Assembly: GCA_036734105.1 (NCBI GenBank)
Contig: DAIMZH010000005.1
Coordinates: 1 to 64,000, forward strand
From: Azoarcus_F sp036734105
Lineage (GTDB): Bacteria > Pseudomonadota > Gammaproteobacteria > Burkholderiales > Rhodocyclaceae
Reading direction: 5' to 3'
DNA: 64,000 bases
The translations under genes and the position numbers were made by a program. The notes beneath the pieces were generated by a model, which did not search any database, had not been told where the DNA came from, and saw only the letters and a list, made by a program, of their open reading frames with translations. Numbering within the stretch: the first letter of the stretch is position 1; each line of letters opens with the position of its first letter. This document shows, piece after piece, positions 27,090-35,917 of the stretch.

Positions 27090-28658
27090 ATGAACTCGAT
27101 CAGTTGTTTTTCGCTCTCTCTCGGCGCTGCTGCGTTATTGATGACCGGCGGCATGGCCTCGGCCACTTCACCGGAGACCACCTTCCACAACTATGTGCAG
27201 CACTGCGCAAGTTGTCATGGCATGGATCGCCTCGGTGGCATGGGGCCAGCGCTGCTGCCAGAAAACCTCTCGCGATTGCGCAAACCGGCGGCTATTGCTG
27301 CCATTACCGATGGTCTGGTGGCCACCCAGATGCCGGCCTTTGGCGAGCTGCTGGGCAAGGACGAAATTTCGGCCATCACCGATCTGATTTACACGCCGGT
27401 CGTGCCGTCGCCAAAATGGACCGAGCAAGACATCCGCGCCTCGCGTATCGCACACGTGGATCCAGCCACGCTGTCACCCACGCCAGTATTCGACGCTGAC
27501 CCCTGGAACGTGTTTCTGGTGGTGGAAACCGGTGATCATCATGTGTCGGTGCTCGACGGCGACAAGCTTGAGCCCATTCACCGTTTTCAGAGCCGCTTTG
27601 CCCTGCACGGCGGGCCTAAGTTTGCGCAGGAAGGGCGTTATGTGTACTTCGGTTCGCGCGATGGTTGGGTGACCAAGTTTGATCTGTGGAACCTTACCGT
27701 GGTGTCTGAGGTGCGCGCTGGCATCAACACCCGCAACGTGGCGGTGTCGCCAGACGGCAAATATGTGGCGGTGGCCAACTATTTGCCGCATACGCTGGTG
27801 TTGCTGGACGGTGATCTGAACCTGCTCAAGGTGCTGGATGTGGTTGGTGCCGATGGCGTGACCACTTCGCGGGTGTCGGCGGTGTATGAGGCCACGCCAC
27901 GCAAGTCTTTTGTGGCGGCGCTGAAGGATTTGCCCGAGGTGTGGGAGATCAGCTTCGACCCGCAGGCCGAGCCGATTCCAATTGGGGTGATTCACGACTA
28001 TCGCATGCGCGAAGGGGAGTTTGTATCCGGTTATCTGAATGTGCGGCGTACCGTGGTTGAAGAGGTGCTGGATGATTTCTTCTTTACCCAGGACTATTCA
28101 TTGCTGATGGGCGCTTCGCGCAATGGCACCGGCCAGGTGGTGAGCCTGGACGCCAGACGCAAGATTGCCGACCTGCCGCTGGACGGCATGCCACACCTTG
28201 GCTCAGGCATTACCTGGGACTGGCAGGGCAGGCGGGTGATGGCGAGCACCAATCTGCAGGCGGCCGAGGTAACCGTGATCGACATGGACAGCTTCGAAGT
28301 GGTCAAGCGCATCCCGACGCGCGGGCCAGGCTTCTTTCTGCGCAGTCACGCCAGCAGCCGCTACGCCTTCGTCGACTCCATGATGAGCCCCACTGCAAAA
28401 CACATCCTGCAAGTCATCGACAAGCAGACGCTGGAAGTGGTGCACGAGATATTCGGCACCGAGGGCGAGACTCTGGCGCACATCGAATACACCCGCGATG
28501 GCCGCTTCGCGTTGGCCAGCCAATGGGAGTTTGACGGTGCTGTGGTGGTGCTGGACGCGGAAACGCTGCAAGAGGTCAAACGCCTGCCAATGCGCAAGCC
28601 AGTGGGCAAGTACAATGTGTGGAACAAGGTGATGCGCGACGAGGGGACCAGCCACTGA
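27090..28658 (+). CDS. nirN: Cytochrome NirN, dihydro-heme d1 dehydrogenase
   Basis: A periplasmic protein of 522 residues with a signal peptide (about 1-26), a cytochrome c domain (heme site CASCH, residues 39-43) and an eight-bladed d1-type propeller. NirN performs the last oxidation of dihydro-heme d1 and passes the cofactor to NirS. It resembles NirS itself, but the short region before the heme site, propeller sequence (HIEYTRDGRFALASQW) and ending GTSH fit NirN better. It is the last gene of the cluster, 52 bases after nirJ. Confidence 0.88.
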   Translation: MNSISCFSLSLGAAALLMTGGMASATSPETTFHNYVQHCASCHGMDRLGGMGPALLPENLSRLRKPAAIAAITDGLVATQMPAFGELLGKDEISAITDLIYTPVVPSPKWTEQDIRASRIAHVDPATLSPTPVFDADPWNVFLVVETGDHHVSVLDGDKLEPIHRFQSRFALHGGPKFAQEGRYVYFGSRDGWVTKFDLWNLTVVSEVRAGINTRNVAVSPDGKYVAVANYLPHTLVLLDGDLNLLKVLDVVGADGVTTSRVSAVYEATPRKSFVAALKDLPEVWEISFDPQAEPIPIGVIHDYRMREGEFVSGYLNVRRTVVEEVLDDFFFTQDYSLLMGASRNGTGQVVSLDARRKIADLPLDGMPHLGSGITWDWQGRRVMASTNLQAAEVTVIDMDSFEVVKRIPTRGPGFFLRSHASSRYAFVDSMMSPTAKHILQVIDKQTLEVVHEIFGTEGETLAHIEYTRDGRFALASQWEFDGAVVVLDAETLQEVKRLPMRKPVGKYNVWNKVMRDEGTSH

Positions 28659-28794
28659 GCGTTGGCGGCTGGCGTCGAAGCCGGCAGAGATGTTTGTTCG
28701 CGGGAGTCATGCCACCCCGCAACGCTGGCACCAGGCCTTTGACTCCCGGCAAAACAGCAGTTGCAAGGCGGCACACTTGTCCGGGCTGCTTCTC

Positions 28795-29115
28795 TCAGAG
28801 GTCTGGTCTTTTCTCAAAGCCGATGTTGTCCGGCTGGTCTGCGGCGCTGACCTCGATGCGTGCCACCTGCGCGGCCGGTGGCCCCTGGCGCGCCCAGTCG
28901 ATGAATTGTTCGATGGCCTGGTCTTCGCCGTGCACCAGCGCCTCGACCTCGCCACTCGGCAGGTTGCGCACCCAGCCAGTCAGCCCCAGCTTGTCGGCCT
29001 CGGCCTTGGCGCCGGCGCGATACCACACGCCTTGCACTTTGCCATGTATGAGAAGGCGGCGGCTGGAGATTCGTGCTGGTTTTTGCTCTTGCGGTGTTTG
29101 CTGTTGTTCAGACAT
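28795..29115 (-). CDS. acyP: Acylphosphatase
   Basis: A small cytoplasmic enzyme hydrolysing acyl phosphates. The 106 residues contain the phosphate-binding signature HGKVQGVWYRAGA and GWVRNLPSGEVEALVHG, with the conserved Arg and Asn. It has an N-terminal tail of about 18 residues beyond the usual 90-residue core. Its start overlaps the 3' end of the SulP gene by 8 bases, so it belongs to that transcript. Confidence 0.93.
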   Translation of the reverse strand: MSEQQQTPQEQKPARISSRRLLIHGKVQGVWYRAGAKAEADKLGLTGWVRNLPSGEVEALVHGEDQAIEQFIDWARQGPPAAQVARIEVSAADQPDNIGFEKRPDL

Positions 29116-30817
29116 AACTGATCCCGGGTTTGCCGTCTGGTTTGAAACTTTGCGATTTTAGCAGCGCTTGTTCAAAGTTCGTGGCCAGCCCGCGTTCGCC
29201 CAACAGATCCAGAAAGCCGGAGCGGGTCAGGATGGACAATGGCTGCTTGCCAAGCCCGCACAGCATCAGGCCCAAACCACGTTTGTCCAGTTTGCGCTTC
29301 ATGGTCTGCAGAATGTCCAGCCCGGTGGTGTCGATGTTGATGACTTTTTCCAGGTCAAGAATGACCACTTCCGGGTGTCCCTCCTGGTCAGTCAGCAGCG
29401 CGTCCAGCTTGTTGGCCGCTCCAAAGAACAGACTGCCCGAAACCCGATAGGCGATGACCCGGTTGCTGCCGTCGCTGTGCTGCAGGTCGTCTATTCCGTA
29501 GAACAGTTCGTAACCCTTGAAGGCTTCAAGCGGGACGCGCTCGATGCGTGTCAGGTCGGACATGCGGTAGATGAAGAACAGACTGGCCATGACCATGCCG
29601 ATTTCCACCGCCAGCGTCAGGTCGAACACCACGGTGATGAAGAAGGTGCCGAGCAGTATCATGCGGTAGTTGTTGGAGAAGCGCTTGAGCTCACTGAACT
29701 TGAAGGCATGCCATTCACCCATGTGGATGGATACCATGACCACGATGGCCGACAAGGTGGCCAACGGGATGTGGGCGGCCATTGGCGCGGCGATCAGCAC
29801 GATTGCCAGCAAGGTCAGGGCATGGGTGATGCCAGCCACCGGGGTACGACCACCAGAGCGGATGTTGGTGGCGGTGCGGGCGATGGCACCGGTTGCAGCA
29901 AAGCCACCAAACAGCGGGGCGGCGATGTTGGCTACGCCTTGCGCCATCAGCTCCTGGTTGGGGTCATGGCGGTCGTCAATCTGACCATCCGCCACCCTGG
30001 CTCACAGCAGCGATTCGATAGCACCGAGCAGGGCAATGGTCAGCGCCGGGGCGATCAACTTGCCGAGCAGGCCAAGCGACAGCTCGGGGAAGCCGAAATC
30101 CGGCAGTTGCTGTGGAATGCCACCGAAGCGGCTGCCAATGGTGTCGACCGGCAACTGCAGCCAGACATTGATGGCGGTCGCCAAGATCAGCACCGCCAGC
30201 GGCCCGGGCAGCCGACGCATCCATGCCACACGTGGGGCAAGCCGGTTCCACAGCACCAGCACGGCCAGTGAGGCGCAGGCCAGCGCGATGGTGGGCAAGT
30301 GGGCGGTGTGAGCAGCCTGCCACAGGGCTTCCATCTTGCCGAAAAATTCACCGGGCATTTGCTCGATCTGCAACCCGAAAAAGTCCTTGAGCTGTGAGAT
30401 GAAGATCACCACCGCGATACCGTTGGTAAAGCCAATCACCACCGACAGCGGGATAAAGCGGATCATCACCCCAAGACGCAGCGCACCCATGGCAAACAGC
30501 ATGACACCGGACATCATGGTGGCGATCAGCAGGTTGGCCACGCCATAGTCCATCACGATGGCGTAGATGATGGGGATGAAGGCGCCGGTGGGGCCGCCTA
30601 TCTGCACACGTGAGCCGCCCAGCAGCGACACCAGCAGACCGGCGACGATGGCGGTCCAGATGCCGGCTGCCGGGCTCATGCCGCTGGCGATGGCAAAGGC
30701 CATGGCCAGCGGCAGGGCGAGTACGCCGACAGTGATGCCGGCGGAGAGATCGGACCCTAGTTGATGCCGGTCATAACCGGGCAGGGTGTCGAGTAATTTG
30801 GGACGAAACCGTAGCAT
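29108..30817 (-). pseudogene. SulP-family anion transporter interrupted by an in-frame TGA
   Basis: The frame from the ATG at 30817 encodes the SulP membrane domain (PGYDRHQLGSDLSAGITVG, GGPTGAF) until a TGA at 30002-30004, codon 272. The same frame then continues at once with RVADGQIDDRHDPNQELMAQ, further membrane segments and a C-terminal STAS domain (about 440-560), ending at 29108. SulP proteins normally have Ser at this site (IESLLSA), so one base change from TCA would explain the stop. If read through, the product would be 569 residues, a normal length. It is either a recent nonsense mutation, a sequencing error or, much less likely, recoding. Transport of sulfate or bicarbonate is family knowledge. 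Confidence 0.85.
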
Positions 30818-30940
30818 GATGCCCTCTGCAAATGTCTGATTGCGAAACGGATGAATGAGCAGTGCAGCGCCACGCCCAGGGGGCGCAGCGTTGCATGATC
30901 AACCAGCGTTTGCGTGCAGTGAGGGGCATCGCTTGTTGGC

Positions 30941-33109
30941 TTATTTGACGCGCATGCCGGGTTGGGCACCGGCGTCGGGTGACAGGATGAACAGGCCGGG
31001 TGTTTGCGCGGAGTCGCCCGAGGCGGCCAGCACCATGCCCTCGCTCATGCCGAATTTCATCTTGCGTGGGGCGAGGTTGGCCACCATGACGGTGCTGCGG
31101 CCAACCAGCGTAGCGGGGTCGTAGGCTGATTTGATGCCGGCAAACACCTGACGTGTTCTGGCTGCACCGTTTTCGTCCTTCTCGCCAATGTCGAGCTGCA
31201 GACGGATCAGCTTGTCGGCGCCTTCGACATGCTCGGCCGAGACGATTCTGGCAATTCGCAGATCGACCTTGGTGAAGTCGTCGATGGAAATGGTTTCGGG
31301 TGCAGTTTCAGCCTTGGTAGTTTTTTGCTGTTTTTCGGCTTGACGCTGCTGCGAGCTTGCGGCCTTGTCGCCGCTGGCTTTTGCGGGTTGAGCGGTGGCG
31401 GCTGCCGGTGCCAGCGAGTCGCGGTTGGCGTCGAGCAAGGCGTCGATTTGCTTGCGTTCGATGCGGGTCATCATGTGCTGATAGGGTTTGATGGTGTGCC
31501 CGCAAGGCAGCGGCGCCCAGATATCGACCCAGTGCATTGGCTCGATATTGAGAAAGTCTTCGACCTTGGCAGCGAGTGACGGCAGCACCGGTTTGAGGTA
31601 GCGGGTGAGATCACGGAACAGCGTCAGCGCAGTGGTACAGGCAGTGTGCAGCTCGGCCTCACGCCCTTCCTGCTTGGCCAGCTCCCAGGGTTTGTGATCG
31701 TTGACATATTGGTTGGCAATGTCGGCCAACCGCATGATCTCACGCAGGGCACGGCCAAAGTCGCGCTCTTCATAGGCCCGGGCGATCAGCCCGGCACCCA
31801 TGGCCGCGCTGAATTCGGCCCCCAGTTCCGGGTCCGTTTCGCCCAACTTGCCGTCAAAGCGCTTGGCTATGAAACCGGCACAGCGGCTGGCGATATTGAC
31901 AAACTTGCCAACCAGGTCGGAATTGACCCGGGCGATCATGTCGTCAAGGCTGAGGTCCACGTCTTCCATCGTGCCGTTGGATTTGCTGGCAAAGTAATAA
32001 CGTAGCCACTCCGGGTCCAGCCCCTGCGCCAGATAGGATTGCGCGGTGATGAAGGTGCCACGACTCTTGCTCATCTTGGCGCCGTCTACCGTCAGAAAAC
32101 CGTTGACGCTGAGCTGGCTTGGCGTGCGATATCCAGCAAAGTGCAGCATGGCTGGCCAGAACAAGGCGTGGAAGTAGAGGATGTCCTTGCCAATGAAATG
32201 CACCATTTCAGTGTTGGCGGCTTCGGCGCGGGTGGCGTCCGTGTAGTCTTCTACTGCGATGTCGCTGCGCAGTTCGGCGAGCTTTTTAAAGCTGGCCAGA
32301 TAGCCGATAGGCGCATCCAGCCACACGTAGAAGTATTTGCCCGGTGCGTCTGGAATCTCGAAGCCGAAGTAGGGCGCATCGCGTGAGATGTCCCAGTCAG
32401 AAAGCTTGTTTTCGCCTTCGTCGCCCAGCCACTCCTTCATCTTGTTGGTGGCTTCTTGCTGCAGGCGGCGTGTGCCGGCGGCGTTGCTGCCGCGTGTCCA
32501 GTCGCGCAGAAATGCCACCGCGCGTGCGTCGGACAGCCGGAAGAAGTAATGCTCGGACTGGCGCATTTCTGGCGTGGCGCCGGACACTGCCGAATACGGC
32601 TTCTTGAGTTCGGTCGGGGCGTAGGCCGCGCCGCACACCTCGCAGTTGTCACCGTACTGGTCGGCAGCGCCGCATTTGGGGCATTCGCCCTTGATGAAGC
32701 GGTCTGGCAGAAACATCTGCTTGACTGGGTCGTAATACTGCTCGATGGCACGGACGTCGATCAGCTCTGCAGCACGCAGTTTGCCGTAGATGTCTTCTGC
32801 GTAGGCCTTGTTTTCGGGGCTGTGGGTGGAGTGATAGTGATCGAAGTCGACCGAAAAACCGGAGAAGTCGCGCAGGTGTTCACCATGCACCCTGGCGATG
32901 AGTTGTTCAGGCGTGACGCCTTCCTTCTCGGCGCGCAACATGACCGGCGTACCGTGCGTGTCGTCTGCGCACACATAATGCACCGTGTTGCCACACATGC
33001 GCTGGTAGCGCACCCAGATGTCGGCCTGTATGTAGCCAACCAGATGACCAAGGTGGATGTCGCCATTGGCGTAGGGCAGGGCGTTGGTGACGAGAATCTT
33101 GCGGGACAT
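30941..33109 (-). CDS. metG: Methionyl-tRNA synthetase
   Basis: Charges tRNA-Met. The 722 residues include the class I signature as HLGH in ANGDIHLGHLVGY, a zinc-binding knuckle (CPKCGAADQYGDNCEVCG), the KMSKS loop in VDGAKMSKSRGTF and a C-terminal EMAP/Trbp111 tRNA-binding domain (about 615-722), separated by an Ala/Gln/Lys-rich linker. This is the long MetRS1 form. It is followed by the SulP gene about 120 bases on. The ribosome-binding site is weak. Confidence 0.97.
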   Translation of the reverse strand: MSRKILVTNALPYANGDIHLGHLVGYIQADIWVRYQRMCGNTVHYVCADDTHGTPVMLRAEKEGVTPEQLIARVHGEHLRDFSGFSVDFDHYHSTHSPENKAYAEDIYGKLRAAELIDVRAIEQYYDPVKQMFLPDRFIKGECPKCGAADQYGDNCEVCGAAYAPTELKKPYSAVSGATPEMRQSEHYFFRLSDARAVAFLRDWTRGSNAAGTRRLQQEATNKMKEWLGDEGENKLSDWDISRDAPYFGFEIPDAPGKYFYVWLDAPIGYLASFKKLAELRSDIAVEDYTDATRAEAANTEMVHFIGKDILYFHALFWPAMLHFAGYRTPSQLSVNGFLTVDGAKMSKSRGTFITAQSYLAQGLDPEWLRYYFASKSNGTMEDVDLSLDDMIARVNSDLVGKFVNIASRCAGFIAKRFDGKLGETDPELGAEFSAAMGAGLIARAYEERDFGRALREIMRLADIANQYVNDHKPWELAKQEGREAELHTACTTALTLFRDLTRYLKPVLPSLAAKVEDFLNIEPMHWVDIWAPLPCGHTIKPYQHMMTRIERKQIDALLDANRDSLAPAAATAQPAKASGDKAASSQQRQAEKQQKTTKAETAPETISIDDFTKVDLRIARIVSAEHVEGADKLIRLQLDIGEKDENGAARTRQVFAGIKSAYDPATLVGRSTVMVANLAPRKMKFGMSEGMVLAASGDSAQTPGLFILSPDAGAQPGMRVK

Positions 33110-33227
33110 GTCCGGAGCCAGAAAGGTAAAGAGCGCAAGTTTAGCAAAGCGCGGCGCATACTGGCAGCTTGTCGGCGGGGAACAAACTCCTGGTCGGTGT
33201 CCGCCTGGTTCGCGGCGTGGACGGTGT

Positions 33228-33761
33228 TTAAGTCCCGGGCCGGAGGACGATCTCCACCCGGCGGTTCAATGCACGGCCTTCTTCGGTTGCATTGTCGGCT
33301 ATTGGTTCGGCTTCGCCCCGTCCGTCGGCTGCCAGTCGTACGAGTGGAATGCCGAGTCGACGCAACACATCCATGACGGCTTCAGCGCGCGCAATGGACA
33401 AACGCAGGTTGTAGGTTTCGCTGCCTATGCTGTCGGTGTGACCGAGCACCAGCAATTCGGTGCTGGTGTCGCTGCTCAATACGGGAACGAGTTCGGCAAG
33501 CATGGCTTGCAGTTCGGCGGTGGGCTCGGCACTACCCGTGGCAAAGCCGTCGGCAGCCGGGAGGCGAATGATCAGACTTCCTTCGCTGCGCCCAACGCTG
33601 ATGCTGGGGTGGCTGGCGAGCTCGCGCTCAATCCGTGCCTGCGCGGTAAGGTGTGCGGCTTCAGGCGCTTCGGCTGTGCCCGGCGTGCTGGAGGTGGTCA
33701 GCGGCACGCAGGCCGACAAACCCAGCACCACAAACAGGGCCAGAATGAGGTTGCGGCGCAT
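33228..33761 (-). CDS. OmpA-family outer-membrane lipoprotein
   Basis: A 177-residue protein. The ATG at 33761 gives a lipoprotein signal peptide with lipobox LSAC, so Cys19 would be lipidated. A short variable region leads to an OmpA-like peptidoglycan-binding domain (about 70-177) with LLVLGHTDSIGSETYNLRLS and ADGRGEAEPIADN...LNRRVEI. It probably links the outer membrane to peptidoglycan. The frame is open to 33920, but the extra residues are not signal-like. It is divergent from apbC; the 269-base gap shows no clear promoter. Confidence 0.88.
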   Translation of the reverse strand: MRRNLILALFVVLGLSACVPLTTSSTPGTAEAPEAAHLTAQARIERELASHPSISVGRSEGSLIIRLPAADGFATGSAEPTAELQAMLAELVPVLSSDTSTELLVLGHTDSIGSETYNLRLSIARAEAVMDVLRRLGIPLVRLAADGRGEAEPIADNATEEGRALNRRVEIVLRPGT

Positions 33762-34030
33762 TTGGGTGGCTCTCCGGTGTGTGGCAATGATGAAGCAGGC
33801 TCTTCGAAGTCGCGATTGTAGGGGCGGTGAGCAGTTGCGGCAATTGGCACATGTTTGGCGACAGGCGGGCTCGTCCGGGCGAAAGCCGGGTGCGATCGGT
33901 GATTTCCCATGATGCTGCAAGGGGTGAGCTTAAGCGCGGCCTTCGGTATCATCGTCAAGTTATTCAATGCCTGCCCCCGGGCGCTCTTGCTGCGGGGATA
34001 CACAGAACGCAACTCAAAGGAAATGTTGTC

Positions 34031-35122
34031 ATGAGCATCAGCCCCGACTCGATCATCACTGCGCTGAAAGGCGTGCTTGACCCGAACACTGGCAAGGATC
34101 TTGTTTCTTCCCGCAATATCAAGGATGTAGCGGTCGATGGTGGGGCGGTTCGCTTCACTGTCGAGCTGGGGTATCCAGCCAGAAGCCAGCACGAAGCCTT
34201 TCAAAAACTCTGTGCCGACGCGGTATCGGCCGTCGAGGGCGTGACTTCGGTCGAGGTGTCGGTGCGCAGCAAGGTGGTGGCGCACGCGGTCCAGCAAGGG
34301 GCCAAGCTGTTGCCCGGCGTGCGCAACATCATTGCGGTGGCGTCGGGCAAGGGTGGCGTAGGCAAAAGCACCACGGCCGTCAATCTGGCCCTGGCGCTGG
34401 CCGCCGAAGGCGCCAGTGTCGGCATTCTCGATGCTGACATTTATGGCCCGTCGCAGCCGCAGATGCTGGGTATTGGCGGCGAAAAGCCTGAATCGCACGA
34501 CGGCAAGAGCATGCAACCCATGCGTGCCCACGGTATCCAGGCCATGTCCATCGGTTTTCTGGTCGATGTCGAGACGCCCATGGTGTGGCGCGGCCCGATG
34601 GCCACTCAGGCGTTGACTCAGTTGCTCAAGGATACGCGCTGGGACGATCTCGACTATCTGATCATCGACATGCCGCCGGGCACCGGAGACATCCAGCTCA
34701 CCCTTTCTCAAAGCGTTCCGGTGACCGGCTCGGTGATCGTCACCACGCCTCAGGATATCGCCTTGCTGGATGCCCGCAAGGGATTGAAGATGTTTGAAAA
34801 GGTTGGCGTTCCGATTCTCGGCGTTGTGGAGAACATGAGCATCCACATCTGTTCCAAGTGCGGCCATGAAGAGCCTATTTTCGGCACTGGCGGGGGCCAG
34901 AAACTATGCGCGGATTACGGTATCCCCTTTCTGGGCGCGCTGCCGCTGGACTTGCAGATCCGTACCGAGGTAGACAATGGCAAGCCGACGGTGGCGGCAG
35001 ACCCTGATGGACGCATCGCGTCAATCTACAAGGATATTGCGCGCAAGGTGGCGATCAGCGTTGCAGAAAAATCAAAGGACATGACGCACAAGTTCCCGAG
35101 CATCGTGATTCAGAACACCTGA
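34031..35122 (+). CDS. apbC: Iron-sulfur cluster carrier protein ApbC/Mrp
   Basis: A P-loop NTPase of 363 residues that binds and delivers Fe-S clusters. An N-terminal MIP18/DUF59-like domain (about 1-85) precedes the deviant Walker A motif ASGKGGVGKSTTAVN and DADIYGPSQPQMLG. A CxxC pair in HICSKCGHEE near residue 275 binds the cluster. AGGAAA lies before the ATG at 34031. The Fe-S assembly operon at the end of the window would supply its cargo. Confidence 0.95.
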   Translation: MSISPDSIITALKGVLDPNTGKDLVSSRNIKDVAVDGGAVRFTVELGYPARSQHEAFQKLCADAVSAVEGVTSVEVSVRSKVVAHAVQQGAKLLPGVRNIIAVASGKGGVGKSTTAVNLALALAAEGASVGILDADIYGPSQPQMLGIGGEKPESHDGKSMQPMRAHGIQAMSIGFLVDVETPMVWRGPMATQALTQLLKDTRWDDLDYLIIDMPPGTGDIQLTLSQSVPVTGSVIVTTPQDIALLDARKGLKMFEKVGVPILGVVENMSIHICSKCGHEEPIFGTGGGQKLCADYGIPFLGALPLDLQIRTEVDNGKPTVAADPDGRIASIYKDIARKVAISVAEKSKDMTHKFPSIVIQNT

Positions 35123-35151
35123 TCGAGATGGTGCTGTTCTGGTCGGATAAA

Positions 35152-35177
35152 AGCGTTAAAATATTGGGTTTAACGCT
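35152..35177. promoter_or_regulatory. Perfect inverted repeat between apbC and dcd
   Basis: AGCGTTAAA (35152-35160) and TTTAACGCT (35169-35177) form a 9-bp perfect palindrome with an 8-base AT-rich spacer. A TAAAAT hexamer at 35157-35162 falls inside it. It may be an operator over the dcd promoter or the stem of a weak terminator for apbC; no T run follows. Confidence 0.4.
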
Positions 35178-35220
35178 GGTGTCCGGCCAGCATTTCAGAC
35201 GCACAGGATGAATTCAGCCC

Positions 35221-35787
35221 ATGTCCATCAAGTCCGATAAGTGGATTCGCCGCATGGCGGAACAGCAAGGCATGATCGAGCCCTTCGCGCCCGAGTTGGT
35301 GCGAAGCGCCGAATCGGGGCGAATCGTCTCTTACGGCACCTCAAGCTATGGCTACGATGTGCGCTGTGCCAACGAGTTCAAGATATTCACCAACATCAAC
35401 TCGACCATCGTCGACCCGAAAGCCTTCGACGAGCGCAATTTTGTCGACTTCGTCGGCGACGTCTGCATCATCCCACCCAACTCCTTTGCGCTGGCCCGCA
35501 CGGTAGAATTCTTCCGCATTCCGCGCAGTGTGCTGACGGTTTGCTTGGGCAAGAGCACTTATGCGCGCTGCGGCATCATCGTGAACGTGACCCCGCTCGA
35601 ACCGGAGTGGGAGGGGCATGTCACGCTGGAATTCTCCAACACCACACCCTTGCCGGCCAAGATCTACGCCAACGAGGGGATCGCGCAGATGCTGTTCTTC
35701 GAGTCTGACGAAGTCTGTGAAACCTCTTATCGTGACCGGGGTGGCAAATATCAGGGGCAAACCGGCGTAACCTTGCCACGCATCTAG
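35221..35787 (+). CDS. dcd: dCTP deaminase
   Basis: Deaminates dCTP to dUTP, feeding dTMP synthesis (thyA lies 3 kb away). The 188 residues include SYGTSSYGYDVR, the catalytic-region GKSTYARCGI and VTPLEPEWEGHVTLEFSN and a C-terminal GKYQGQTGVTLPR that closes over the substrate. Length and motifs match the trimeric Gram-negative enzyme. Confidence 0.97.
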   Translation: MSIKSDKWIRRMAEQQGMIEPFAPELVRSAESGRIVSYGTSSYGYDVRCANEFKIFTNINSTIVDPKAFDERNFVDFVGDVCIIPPNSFALARTVEFFRIPRSVLTVCLGKSTYARCGIIVNVTPLEPEWEGHVTLEFSNTTPLPAKIYANEGIAQMLFFESDEVCETSYRDRGGKYQGQTGVTLPRI

Positions 35788-35917
35788 CTCCTTGCAATAC
35801 CTCTGCAGCAAACCTGTGATATCAACCCCTGACTGAGGGCCGGTGACGGCCCTGCTGCTTTTGCGCAGCCCTTGCTGCGCAACCTGTTCCCCGCCGCCGC
35901 ACTTGCTGGAGATGGCC

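Noticed and set aside
27090..28658. Calling this gene nirS (cytochrome cd1 nitrite reductase)
   Set aside because: The short region before the heme site, the propeller sequence and its place after nirJ fit NirN better than NirS.
28702..28747. GGGAGTC...GACTCCC inverted repeat after nirN as a terminator
   Set aside because: The loop would be 32 bases long and no T run follows, so it is not a credible terminator.
30002..30004. Selenocysteine insertion at the SulP TGA
   Set aside because: The site is Ser in homologs, the downstream hairpin lies in ordinary coding sequence, and no Sec machinery is visible; a mutation or read error is simpler.
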